NCBI GenBank assembly: GCA_950295325.1
Contig: OX485809.1
Location: 9,982,001-10,046,000, forward strand
Source: Polytrichum commune
Taxonomy: Eukaryota; Streptophyta; Polytrichopsida; Polytrichales; Polytrichaceae
Direction: 5' to 3'
Length of the DNA: 64,000 nucleotides
Position numbers and translations under genes: made by a program. The notes below the pieces were generated by a model. That model saw nothing but the letters and a program-made list of their open reading frames with translations. It did not search any database and was not told the DNA's origin. The stretch's first letter is position 1. Each line of letters starts with the position of its first letter. Below are positions 36,316-46,589 of the stretch, piece by piece.

Positions 36316-37273
36316 TTAGTACAAAGGAGTCGAGGATGAATGATGTGTGAGGTGGCCAGGTGGCCAGGTGGCATGATGTGTCTGGTGGGAGACATAAATG
36401 GCCGCAGCTTAATTACACCAAATCATTCAAGTTTTATGGAGTGCTGGTACCAACAAATATTATTTCAACTCTGTCACCATTCACATGTCCATTTCCATTG
36501 TATTGCACATAATGTAATATGCGTTGCTTTTTAAAGATGATATAATAGTAACAATAATGATAATAATAACAATAATCGTCTTCATAGACAACCGGAACAA
36601 TCTTTCACTTCCTCTTCGAACCGTCACATAGACCTCCCCGACCGTGTTTTAAAGTATCGAACCTAGAACACATAATCCAATCCCCATCATCCGACTTGTC
36701 GTTTGTTTTTTCTTTTTTTTAAATTTCATTCTAAAACTAACAACCTTGTCACCTATAACCATTTTTAGGTGTCTAATGCATTAGAGTGACCACATAAGGT
36801 TCACATAGCTCAAAAAAATGTGGGCTTACTCTTATTCCTTAACCGAATACGTGTGTAAGAGTTATTTGTAAATAGGTGTGGATCTACGAATGAACACGTA
36901 AAAAACACAAGTTCAAAAGAGATTAAATTACGTCCTCAAATTCGCTGAGAACTACTCTAAACTCGGTATTAATCACAATTGAGAGGGACCTAGATACTCA
37001 TTTACAAAATCAACATACGTGCATTTTTCATGATGATAATAAAACTAGAGAAGGTCAAATGTTCAATCCAATTTGTCGAAGCTTCATCATAGATTTGTTA
37101 ATGCAAGAAACATTTTGTTGCGTAAATTGAACGAGTAGGAGGAGATGGAGAACATGAAAAGGAACGCCATGCCCACACTTATTGGTGGGCACAACCAGTG
37201 GACAACTCCCACCACCAAGCCTACGCACATGCTTCTTTCCTTTTAGCCAACGACTAGATGTAACGTAGTCGGA
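36316..37273. other. Gene-free sequence with a repeat D piece
   Basis: 36860-37010 is an inverted repeat D copy; an AATAATGATAAT-type low-complexity patch lies at 36540-36580. Nothing else recognised. Confidence 0.35.
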
Positions 37274-37648
37274 TCACTACACTAAATATTATACTTAATG
37301 TCATATGGTAACTTTTTGATTGACATTTCTTACGAATTAATTTTACAAATACTTTCATCCCAACGTGCTTTTAGTTCATCCTACTTTTGGTATATTTTGC
37401 ATCCTAGCAATTCCATAATGAAAAGAAAAAAAAACCATGGATGATTGAAATTTGGATGAAAAAACACTAAGTAAGTGACGACAATTGCAACCTTGTAAAT
37501 TTATACTCCCCGAAATACTTTCACAAGGAATACCAAATGATGCTAGGTTTACATTTAGTATCGGTGACACTACAAGGACAGATTATAATTTCGTAATGAG
37601 CAAAACAACTAGAGTTGGTGACACTAAACATAATGTTTGATGTACCAA
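37274..37648 (-). mobile_element. CACTA-like MITE, core B
   Basis: It begins CACTACACTAAATATTATAC and ends near AACATAATGTTTGATGTACC, about 375 bp. The core shares ATGGATGATTGAAATTTGG, TTTACATTTAGTATCGGTG and AACAACTAGAGTTGGTGACA with the other core-B copies. No coding content. Confidence 0.68.
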
Positions 37649-38115
37649 CTTCTGGCTAAAAACGAACGACAAAGTGCTCCTTGTTGATGAGAGCCATCCA
37701 TTGGCTATGCCGACCAGTAAGTGTGGGCATGCAGTCACATGCGAACAACACCACCCACGGCACAAGAAGTGGGGGGGGGGGGGGGGGGTGACGTTGAAAG
37801 TGAAGCCATGGTGACGGTGGTAATAAAGTAAGGGAAGGGGAGGGTATAAGGACAAAGACACCGAACTTGAAAGGCATGCACATGGGCCCCTAGCACAAGC
37901 GGGCCTCTGCCATTTCCGTTCCTTTTCTGCTGGCTGCTTGTGCCCCTCCGTAATTGTCACCTATGAAAAAAAATTGTCCTCCACCCCCCCCCCCCCTCCC
38001 CTTTCCAACTAGCCCCATTTGCATTATGAGCCAAGTTAAGTGCGTTCAAGCCTCCCACTAGTAGCGCTTATGCCAAAACCAAAACACACTCACCCCTTTC
38101 ACCAAACATCCGACA

Positions 38116-38372
38116 TACGTAACCGGTTGGCCGCTTTGTTTCGCCGAGGTGGCACTACACGATTGGCTCTGAACACACAGGTTTGCAGACGATAACCTCG
38201 ACATCCCAGCCGGTTATGATCATCTAAATCGGTTATGGTGACAGGTGACCCACTGTTTAGGTCACTTGCGCGGCTCAACAAAGCGGCCAACCGGTTACGT
38301 CCGGTAATCGTTTTATTGGAACCGGTTCTGTACCGATAACCGGTTCCAATAAAACGATTACCTAATACATAA
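38116..38372. mobile_element. Double-hairpin foldback element (copy C)
   Basis: CGTAACCGGTTGGCCGCTTT is matched 160 bp on by its complement. This is followed at once by the GGTAATCGTTTTATTGGAAC hairpin, ending CGATTACCTAATACAT. The shortest and most symmetrical copy. Confidence 0.72.
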
Positions 38373-39000
38373 TTGTTGAGTACGGTGTCGGCTAAACGAG
38401 GACACTTCAATGGATTGAAGATAAGGTATGTGGGTGTTGTTCGGTTCGTTTCTCGTGTTCTTCAACTTCTACCACTTAGATTCACACAACAAAACTTGGA
38501 CTTCATCTGCAAATCTATAATGAAGTGTGAGTAGAAATCATACTGAAAATCAAACCTCCCATGATTTAGTTGTGGTTATTGAAAGTGGACATTTGTTGAG
38601 TCCTTAACTGAATAAATGGGTCCTCGCAATTTGGTGTGCTATCGAGTGTAGAGGAGTTGATGATATTCGAAGATGTAGTCCGATCTTTTATAAACATGTG
38701 TTTTTGTGGTGTTTTCTCTTCGATCCTTACTGAACCACATACCAATCAAATATAAGGGTCCAATTAAGAAAAGAAACCAAAGAATGTCAGCACACCTTAG
38801 AGGGTATTGTCGCATACGAGTGTACATCTCATCCATCCAATGTATAAACTTGATCCCTTGTAGGATTGTGGCCAACTCATCTCAAATGACATGGAGTTCA
38901 CTAATTTGTTGGAGTTACTAATTTGTTGGAGTATTTGAAGCAAATTTCAATGTCAAATCAAATGAAAAAAAAAAAAGCAACATCCGGGTTGGATGTTGTC

Positions 39001-40262
39001 CTCGGGGGGGGGTCACCGGCTGAAAAGTAGAAACCACTGTGAGAACAACTATAGGGTGTTTTTTTTATTCATTGGAAGGAAAAATTCTATAAACTTTGGA
39101 TCTACCATAGCCTCTTGAAATCGCAAAACATGTGATTATGTATAATTTAATGTAAGAGGAGAACCCCCACTTTAGGTTTGAGGTAGAAAGAAATTAGGGT
39201 GACAAAAAATAAGGAGGATTTAAAAAACAAAAATAAAAAGAATATATTCACATATAATATAGGAATGAAAGAAATATTGAATGAATATTAATGGATGGAG
39301 AAGAATATGGATGAAGACTTAGTATTGATTGGGGTTTAGGATTAGGGTTTAGCCTTTGCGCCTCCACGCCTCGCATTCCCTTCTTTGCTTAGCTTTACTT
39401 TCTCTTTCTCTTGCTCTTAGCATTTCGCAAGTCACTCTAGAGTTGCATGTTACTTATGTGGGCTGCACCATGTGATATTCTCAAGCTCTAGCAACAACTC
39501 TTTGACTCTTCTATTAGCTTCCTCAACCCTCTCCTCAGCTTGAGGCACCCAATCTTCGGCTTCGTCCGCTGCCTTCGTGAATACTTCTCAACCATTGTGA
39601 TAAAGGTTGCACTCCTTCTCCAAATGGATGCATTCTTGTGCTAGTCTTCCATCTTTGTTTATAGTTCTATGGTTGTCCCAGGGATTGCACAAATTCTCTA
39701 TGGAGATTTATGTTTGTGGTTTGCTGAAAATTTAGTGGAATACATTTTTTTCTTTGTGTTTTTTAACACTTCAGCTTTGCAATTGAACTTCTGGCTCGGT
39801 TTTCTTGGCATGTGTTGTCTTTGTGCCACATTCGTCGATTATGTTCTTGCTCATGTCATTGACCTCATTTCAACTGCATTATTTGTGGATTTAACTTTTA
39901 GGTTACAAATTCCTAAACTGACATTCAACTTAGATGCACGACATGTTGTATTTATGATGTGTACACTCTTCTTTCACCAATATATAGCAACGTGAATTTA
40001 CACCATGCCATATTGGAGGTCTAAGTTTGCTTTCGTACAAAATGAGTAAATCAAAATTTTACAAGTAATTTACCATCACTTGAAATAATATGGGTTTTCT
40101 TTTATAATTACCTGTAGGGTGCCAAATATTTGGTGAAGTAGATTTTTTCTACTTAAAGGGTTCCCTAAGATCTAAATGAGGAGGTAAATAACCCCCATAA
40201 AAATACCCTTTGTACGCACGTGGTTACATAACACAAGGGGGAGTGACCCCCCCCCCCCTAAG
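39001..40262. mobile_element. G-tract TIR transposon copy 5 (1262 bp, carries extra internal sequence)
   Basis: The left end is CTCGGGGGGGGGTCACC; the right end is GTGACC continued into a 12-C run and TAAG. ATGTTGTC flanks both sides as an exact 8-bp TSD (38993-39000, 40263-40270). The left arm has GTGAGAACAAC followed by ATAGGG and the right arm has the complement of CACGTGCGTACAA, the same subterminal motif as the shorter copies. The middle (about 39340-39700) is less AT-rich than the arms and contains a decayed coding-like stretch on the minus strand. Confidence 0.85.
39470..39690 (-). pseudogene. Decayed coiled-coil-like coding fragment inside the 1262-bp transposon
   Basis: Read on the minus strand, this stretch gives a highly charged Glu/Lys/Arg-rich peptide with a heptad-like pattern, including the blocks EERVEEANRRVKELLLELEN and HLEKECN. 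One in-frame stop separates them and another ends the frame. It looks like a piece of a coiled-coil protein, captured by the transposon or left from its own gene. I cannot assign a parent. The plus-strand frame at 39669-39995 is hydrophobic and is more likely a reverse shadow. Confidence 0.3.
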
Positions 40263-41993
40263 ATGTTGTCTTAGGGTTTCTAGGTTGAGTGGATGATCTA
40301 GGTATGTGCATATGCGATAATTCCCTCTCCCTCTTGAATCAATCTTAGAATTTCAGACATGTATGCTAATTTTGTGAAAGCAACCTTTGCTCCTTTTGCA
40401 AAAACTACACCGTATAGGTAGTAGGTGTGTTAGTAGGTCTAGCTAATTGATAGGATGGCAAGAGGGCATTATCACATACGAGCATACCTCTCAATCATCC
40501 AAAGTAAAAACTTGATCTCCTATAAGCTACAGTAGTGGTCGGTTCAACTCGAATGACTCGTACTAGACTAATTCGGAGTCTTTAAAGCTAATAATATGTC
40601 CAAATGCAATAATTTCCCCTTGCCTTGATGGCGACCTAAGACTTGCACATCTACCTAATGCTTTCCAAAAAAAATTGTTGTATGTGATAGTAAGGGCCAA
40701 CAACCATATTCTATGTGCAACACATACACTATAAACATATGAGTCCTTGGTGGTTAACTCGTGTCATTGAGAAACTATCGTACATCGTTGAAAAAAACTG
40801 CAAAAACTACCCTTGTGATAGATTTTCATATTTCTCTCAACGACAAATGACAATTTGTCTAGGACGCATATGCTTCTAGTGTCCGAATACCTACCCAGCT
40901 TACAAAACTCATAATAATTACATACTTAACCTTGATTCTCATTCTTAAAATATATATTGGTCCGATGGGAAGAGCACAATAAATTCCAATAATGTACCTT
41001 ATGAGGGGGGGGGGGGGTGCACATTAAACTACTTGAGAGTATTGCACATGTTAAGTACTAGATAGCCATCGAGAGAGGAGGGTGGATGACGAGCTGCAGA
41101 AGTGGCGAGCCATCCATTTCCTCGACCTAGTTATTGGTCACAACTAGTCCCCTCATGGATGTAAAGTACATGGATGAAATGCCGCATGCATAGATATAAC
41201 ACAAGAGAGTTTTGGGAAAGTGCCCTCCACTTGGATGAGCGATCAGTTTGTAAACTACAAAAATCATGACATTAGCATGAAATGAGAGGATGTAAATTAG
41301 TGTCTTATAGAGACAGAAAGAGCATGGTAAAAAAAACCCATCTCAGAATTAGTGTGGTTGAGATCGGTTAAGTTATATATATCTCAAGGCTAGAGTATTG
41401 CACATGTAGAGTACTAGATAGCCATTGAGAGAGGAGGGTGGATGACAAGTTGCAGAAGCGGCGAGCCATCTATTTCCTCGACCTAGTTATTGGTCATAAC
41501 TAGTCTCCTCATGGATGTAAAGTATGTGGATGAAATGCCACATGCATGGATAGAAACACAAGAGAGTTTTGGGAAAGTGCCCTCCACTTGGATGAGCGAC
41601 CGGTTTATGCACTACAAAGATCAAGAGATTATGGGGCATTCCCACTTGACATTAGTTAGAAGTAGTTTTAGTCTAAAAGCGGTTTTAGTTAAGGTAGAGG
41701 GGCTTATCTAGGGTTCACACATACGGCTCTTTTTAGTGCCGAGCCTAGGTGGCAAATGATGTGGCATGGCTTAAAAGTGGAGGTTTTAAGCCTCAACCAC
41801 CGACCCTCCCATCGGTACCTAGACATGAGGCAAGAATGTAGGACCTCTGAAAGTGTTGCCTCCCGCCCTTGTGATTGGTTGCTTTTTAGTCTTAGCTATG
41901 AGGGCACGAGGAGCTTCATTAACAAAAACTGATGGTAAGATAGGTGAGTAGTAAGGTATTTGGGGATGGGACAAAAACTACCCAACATTCATA

Positions 41994-42908
41994 CAGTCCA
42001 CCCTCTATAAGTGTTACCTCTATAATTGTTAAAATTTCATAAGTGTTAACATTTTTTCTACTCCCTACTTGGGGAGACTACAATAACGTTAAGTGTTAAG
42101 TGTTAACTGATTGGCTACTCCCCTCTTTGTAATTTTGCCCTCTATATATGTTAACTTATTATTATACTATATAATATCATACAATACAATATACTGTAAC
42201 ATAGCACATGTAATATACTGTAACATACTGTAACATACCCCCCATTTAGAAATTATTAGGGTTTAGGATATTGATTGCAAGTCCCTCCTTCGTCAAGTCA
42301 CTTTACCCTAGCAGGTTGGGCCAGTCTACTAGCGTTCGAATTTCTGAGAATGTTGTTTTCGAATTTCAGACTTGTAGGGCGAATCACATACCATTAGAAA
42401 GCTATTGAGGAGACTTTGACTTGAATAATCCTTACCAACCATCCAATGAGGAATTGATGGAGATGTTCAACCCAGATTCCTTTGTTGAGGAGGAGGATGA
42501 CACTGAAACTCTTGCATCTGAACCTATAGCCCCTGTGTGTTACAAGGATGTGCAATCTTCTCTTCAAACTTTACGTCGTTATCTTGAGCAGAGGTCTACT
42601 GATGTTATGCATTTGGTCAAGAAATTAGAAAAGTTTGAGAAAGAGATTGATCACCTACATGTGAATCAGCTCCAACAGACCTCTATAGATGCCTTCTTCC
42701 ATCCTAGAGGAGTGTAAATGGAGGAGTGAGACTCCTCAATTGTATTTTGGAACTTCATTTGGTATTATAACAATATTTTACTTGTGTTACACATTTATAC
42801 GTGTTATGTTTTGATTTGTTAAACTCTATATTTCTATAAGTGTTAACACTCTATAAGTGTTAACAATATTACCACTCCCAATTGTTAACACTTATAGAGG
42901 GTGGACTG
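41994..42908 (+). mobile_element. pogo/Lemi-like (Tc1/mariner superfamily) deletion derivative, 915 bp
   Basis: The TIRs are about 24 bp and near-perfect, beginning CAGTCCACCCTCTATAAGTG, with a TA dinucleotide on each side (41992-41993 and 42909-42910). The terminus resembles the CAG-start, CCTCTATAA-type ends known for plant Lemi/Emigrant pogo-like elements. Several further copies of a TATAAGTGTTAAC motif lie just inside both ends, probably transposase-binding sites. It still carries the last part of a transposase but lacks the DNA-binding and DDE domains. It sits inside the Harbinger-like element 41632-43097. Confidence 0.88.
42370..42717 (+). pseudogene. C-terminal fragment of a pogo/Tigger-like transposase
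   Basis: The 98 residues open from 42421 are acidic at first (EEEDD), then carry LRRYLEQRS, a coiled-coil-like LEKFEKEI stretch and a closing QQTSIDAFF. This matches the C-terminal tail of pogo/Tigger/jerky-type transposases, which commonly have an L-R-x-Y-x-E-Q segment and end in KQTTI-x-DFF. Directly upstream is an AG acceptor-like site at 42369. The same frame then continues from 42370 as TCRANHIPLESY, a TGA stop at 42406, and GDFDL. There is no in-frame ATG until 42457. It is therefore a relic within a deleted element. The DDE catalytic triad is absent. Confidence 0.72.
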
Positions 42909-43479
42909 TAGCTTGGTAGATAAAAGCATGAACATGTGTGAAAGCTACTTAACTAAAACCTACTTGAAAATCTCCGGAGCAAGTTCTTGTAGGTGCATTG
43001 GGATAGTCGGATGCCTCCGCTATAACCGAGGGAGCTTTACCCGGTTTTTAGGAAATACTTTGGGTCTTAACTAATAAAGTCAGGTGGGAATGCCCCATTA
43101 GCAACAAATGAGAGGATGTGAAGGAGTGTCTTATAGCGACAGAAAGAGAACGGTAAAAATCCATGTCAGAATTAGTGTGGTGGAGACTGGTTAAGCAATA
43201 TATATATATATATCATGTCTGGTGCACAGTGTGTGTCTTTCTATTTCTCAATCATCTGGGCGACTGGCACGTGTACCTAGGACTGAAGCAAAAACTGGCC
43301 AAAGCAGGAGCAGAAGAAACACAATCAAACAATCTGTCAGTGACCAGACTCGATTGAATCTGTGATCAAATGTTCTAACTAATAAGCTATCCTTGCTTTC
43401 CCCATGGAAGTGGCAAAGTGATCTGAACCTTGGAAAGAACTGTGATTAGATGGAATAAGGTAAGCACTTTAGCTTATAA

Positions 43480-44114
43480 CGAGTGTTTGGGGAGGATTTT
43501 GAGCATAAGCAGTCGAGATCCTAGTGTTTCCAAATCCAACCAGTTACATGTTGACATCTTTCGGTTTTTCTTCATTTATTGGCTATGTCTGTAGGACAGA
43601 GACTATGCATCAACTTCTTTGTTTCAGGAGCAAATTTCCTAACCACTTTGTGTTCACACTTGGACGTTGCTTGTTCTTGTTATTTTTGGTCCACTTTAGT
43701 TAATGTGGATGTTAACTATAGTTTATATATAAGTGCTCCCTAAAATACATTGAAACAAATCTAGTTAACTATAATTATTTCGGTAGTTCTTGATTATTTA
43801 TTTAAAAAATTTCGGGTGATAAATGAGTAGCTTTAATCCTTGACCCGTATTTGAGAAGAAGGTACACAAAATCCAAGAAATGTTTGGTATAGTGAGTAGC
43901 CATGAATTGGCATGAGCAAAGTGGACAACTACAATTGTAGTCTTTCATAATAAAGAACATAGCCTCACGGTTCTACCGTTTTCTTGTTTGAGGTGTATTC
44001 TATAAATCCCTCTAAAATGATTGATAAATTTCCTGAAGCCTTGAACTTCAACCGGTTATTTCTCAAACTCAACCGGTTCATCTATAACTAGCGGTCGGTT
44101 CTCCCCGTTCATTG
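43480..44114 (+). mobile_element. hAT-like MITE (CCGGTT family), split by a roughly 390-bp insertion
   Basis: The left part (43480-43580) and right part (about 43988-44114, ending CTCCCCGTTCATTG) join to a full family copy. The intervening 43581-43987 is unrelated. It begins GGCTATGTC and has the complement GACATAGCC-like motif (ACATAGCC) at 43960-43967, which may be short TIRs of the inserted element. No TSD could be fixed. Confidence 0.65.
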
Positions 44115-44254
44115 ATAACAACCTTTGTCGTTACCAAATGGGCACACAAAAGCTCTGGTGGTCCCAGTGCACCAATGACCGTTTGTTGTAGATGAACCAA
44201 TCGTTTTAGAGGAGCCTATGGAATATACCTCAAATCAATAAAGAAAGGCCTTAA

Positions 44255-44404
44255 GGGCCACTTCACACACGAGACCGAGAGCCCGTGACCATGACACTTC
44301 AAGCACACTCATTGGTGAAAAAGGTGGAGCCGGTTCAAGTTCGCTGCTTCGCATTACTCTTGAGGGACCAACGGAGTATGTGAATGCAAGATGGATGTAA
44401 AGTC
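44255..44404. mobile_element. PIF/Harbinger-like MITE (GGGCCACTTCAC family), left fragment
   Basis: 150 bp from the left terminus GGGCCACTTCACACACGAG to the AAAGTC block, where a second left terminus begins at 44408. The remainder of this copy is not found on the far side, so it was lost or recombined away. Confidence 0.75.
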
Positions 44405-44407
44405 TAA

Positions 44408-44916
44408 GGGCCACTTCAAAGTTCACACACGAGACCGAGAGCCCGCGACCAGTTTCACTTCAAGCACTCTCATTGGTGGAAATGGAAGAGCCGGTCCAAG
44501 TTCGTTTCACACTACGCTTGAGGGACCAACGGAGGCAGCGAATGCAAGATGGATGTAAAGTCTACATGGATTCCTACATGGCATCGAATGGATCGTGTTT
44601 CCTGGTCACTTGGATTATTTCCAAAAACCATCTCTTGGAGGTAGGTCTAACACAAAATCGGAAAATCATGGCACTCCAAACCGGCACAACCATTGGTATA
44701 TTCTATTTTAACATGTGTGAGGACCCACATGTATAAAAATTCACTGAAATAGCATTTGGTTGAAGGCCCGGTCACGTATGTCTTCCCAGTACACTCGAGG
44801 GCCCGTGACCACACTAACATGTTTTTGGAGGCGTGTCAGGACGGCCTTTGGACACTTTCTTTTGAGCTCTCACACTTTCATGGTCACACTTTCATGGCTC
44901 GTGTGTGAAGTGGCCC
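44408..44916. mobile_element. PIF/Harbinger-like MITE (GGGCCACTTCAC family), near-complete copy
   Basis: 509 bp from GGGCCACTTCAAAGTTCACA to GTGTGTGAAGTGGCCC, with TAA at 44405-44407 and 44917-44919. The terminal repeat carries a small AAAGTT insertion at the left. Confidence 0.82.
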
Positions 44917-45557
44917 TAAGATCGCACCACGTCACCAGTTGGACTTGGAAACACTGCAATCTCACACCGATTATGTCCAAAAATATCCCCCGACACTACA
45001 GTGCACATAAAAAATAAAAATAAAAATAAAAATAAAAAATCACCGTGACTGAAAGTTAGCACTGGACTCAACCCAATATTTGAGTGCCTAGGATGGAATG
45101 TGTGGACTTGGTTATAAGTTGCAGTGAATACGTTACATGATGCAAAGCAATTGCTCAAGTGAAACTCTGACAAAAGTTGTTTACCAACACATTTGGCAAG
45201 GCCGTGAAGTAACAGTAGTCTCTCTCTCCCTCCCTCCCTCCCTCCCTCCCTCCTCTGGGCTTGGCCATGATGACTAATTATCATGTAAGTTCATCATAAA
45301 AAGACTCCACTGTGCAAATACATGATGTGGATTAGGGCTGTGATCACCGACTTTGTAAGAACTCACCAACCGCAACCGAATGATTTTAAGTTAGCAGAGT
45401 CATTTTGGAAGTGAATAATTTTACGTATTAACATGTCAGTGAGGAGTGAGTGAGTGAGCGAACTGGATAAGGTCCTAAAGGCTAGGCTAGTAGGTAGGGT
45501 GTAATTAAGCTCCCGGCTATGTGTTTTGCAAGGTGGCAAGACGGGGGCCGGGACTAA

Positions 45558-46055
45558 GGGCCACTACTTCACACACGAGCCACGAGCTGTGACCATGATA
45601 TTGTGAGAGCCCAAAAGAAAGTGTCTAAAGGCCAACCCGAGACACCTCTAGAAGCATGTAGTGTGGTCAAGGATCCTCAAGTAAAGTGTGAAGGCATATG
45701 TGACCGGGCCCTCAACTATATGCTATTTCAATGAATTTCTATTCATGCGGATCTTCACACATGATAAAAGTGAATAAATCAATGGTTGTGAGCATTTGGA
45801 ATGCCATGGTCTCCCGGTTTTGTGTTAGGCCTACATCCAAAAAGGTAATTTATGAAAATAATCCAAGTGACCATAAAACATGTTCCATTTGATGCCATGT
45901 AGGAATCCATGTAAACTTTACATCCATCTTGCATTCACATACTCCGTTGGTCCCTCAAGCGTAGTATGAACTTGGACCGGCTCCACCTTTTCCACCAATG
46001 AGAGTGCTTGAAGTGTAGTGGTCACGGGCTCTCAATCTCATGTGTGAAGTGGCCC
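45558..46055. mobile_element. PIF/Harbinger-like MITE (GGGCCACTTCAC family), complete copy
   Basis: 498 bp with GGGCCACTACTTCACACACG and TGTGTGAAGTGGCCC ends. TAA lies on each side (45555-45557, 46056-46058). The right TAA is shared with the next copy's left flank. Non-coding. Confidence 0.83.
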
Positions 46056-46058
46056 TAA

Positions 46059-46218
46059 GGGCCACTACTTCACACACGAGCCACGAGCCGTGACCATGAC
46101 ATTGTGAGAGCCCAAAAGAGAGTGTCCAAAGGCCGTCCTAACGCATCTCCAAAATCATGTAGTGTGGTCACATGCCCTCAAGTGTAGTGTGAAGCCATAT
46201 GTGACCGGGCTCTCAATA
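46059..46218. mobile_element. PIF/Harbinger-like MITE (GGGCCACTTCAC family), truncated copy
   Basis: About 160 bp of left half directly abut the complete copy at 45558-46055 and share its TAA. The copy ends at GGGCTCTCAAT, where a TACACTAAGTATG element begins. Confidence 0.75.
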
Positions 46219-46447
46219 ATTAGTACACTAAGTATGACATTAAGTGTCAGTTACTATTTGGAACTATGCAATGCAATATCTATTTGTTGTGCATCTCATA
46301 TTTTACCAACAAATGTTAAATTGGTTGTTTGGACATTATAGAACATCAACAACTCTCACATGCTAAAAAGTTACATCGGTAAGGGAAATTTATAGCATTG
46401 TGGAAATCCAAATAGTAAGTGATACTAAATGTCATATTTAGTGTAGC
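46219..46447. mobile_element. CACTA-like MITE, core C (about 229 bp)
   Basis: TACACTAAGTATGACATTAA at the left and ATATTTAGTGTAGC at the right; core with TTACTATTTGGAACTATGC, TTGGACATTATAGAACATC and CCAAATAGTAAGTGA. It truncates the Harbinger-like fragment at 46059. Confidence 0.68.
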
Positions 46448-46589
46448 ACACAAGCCCTACCTAATCATCCCATGTCGATAAAAGAACAAGGCAAATCTCT
46501 CACCTTGCTAGATTTATAAGATTTTCAATTACATAGACAAGTTTCCAGTGACGTAGGTGAATTGCCTAGGATTCATATGCTTGTAGTGA

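Larger units (their letters stand above)
41632..43097. mobile_element. PIF/Harbinger-like element with TTA target duplication (host of the pogo relic)
   Basis: The left TIR TGGGGCATTCCCACTTGAC is matched at the right end by the complement of TGGGGCATTCCCACCTGAC. A TTA lies on each side (41629-41631, 43098-43100). The neighbouring tandem unit at about 41270-41290 has the uninterrupted target with a single TTA, an internal empty site. Without the nested pogo-like element (915 bp plus one 2-bp TA) it would be about 550 bp and non-coding. TIR beginning GGG and a 3-bp TTA duplication are hallmarks of PIF/Harbinger elements, but no transposase is present to prove it. Confidence 0.8.
41036..43215. 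repeat. Two-unit tandem duplication (unit about 356 bp; second unit interrupted by transposons)
   Basis: Unit 1 runs about 41036-41391. Unit 2 starts at about 41392, is broken at 41631 by the Harbinger-like insertion and resumes at 43098-43215. Shared blocks include the stretch about 30 bp into each unit and the CCCTCCACTTGGATGAGCGA block. The units are highly similar, so the duplication is fairly young and predates the nested insertions. Confidence 0.85.
44173..44998 (-). mobile_element. hAT-like MITE (CCGGTT family) with an exact TSD, hosting a Harbinger-like MITE
   Basis: CAGTGCAC is repeated exactly at 44165-44172 and 44999-45006. The left end is CAATGACC, the right end CCCCCGACACTA. Family sequence covers 44180-44251 and 44930-44998; the middle is the GGGCCACTTCAC element(s) at 44255-44916. 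The order of insertion is therefore visible: hAT-like first, Harbinger-like second. Confidence 0.8.

Noticed and set aside
39669-39995. Hydrophobic 108-codon plus-strand frame as a membrane protein
   Set aside because: It lies largely opposite or next to the charged minus-strand fragment in a transposon; Phe/Leu-rich frames are usual on T-rich strands.
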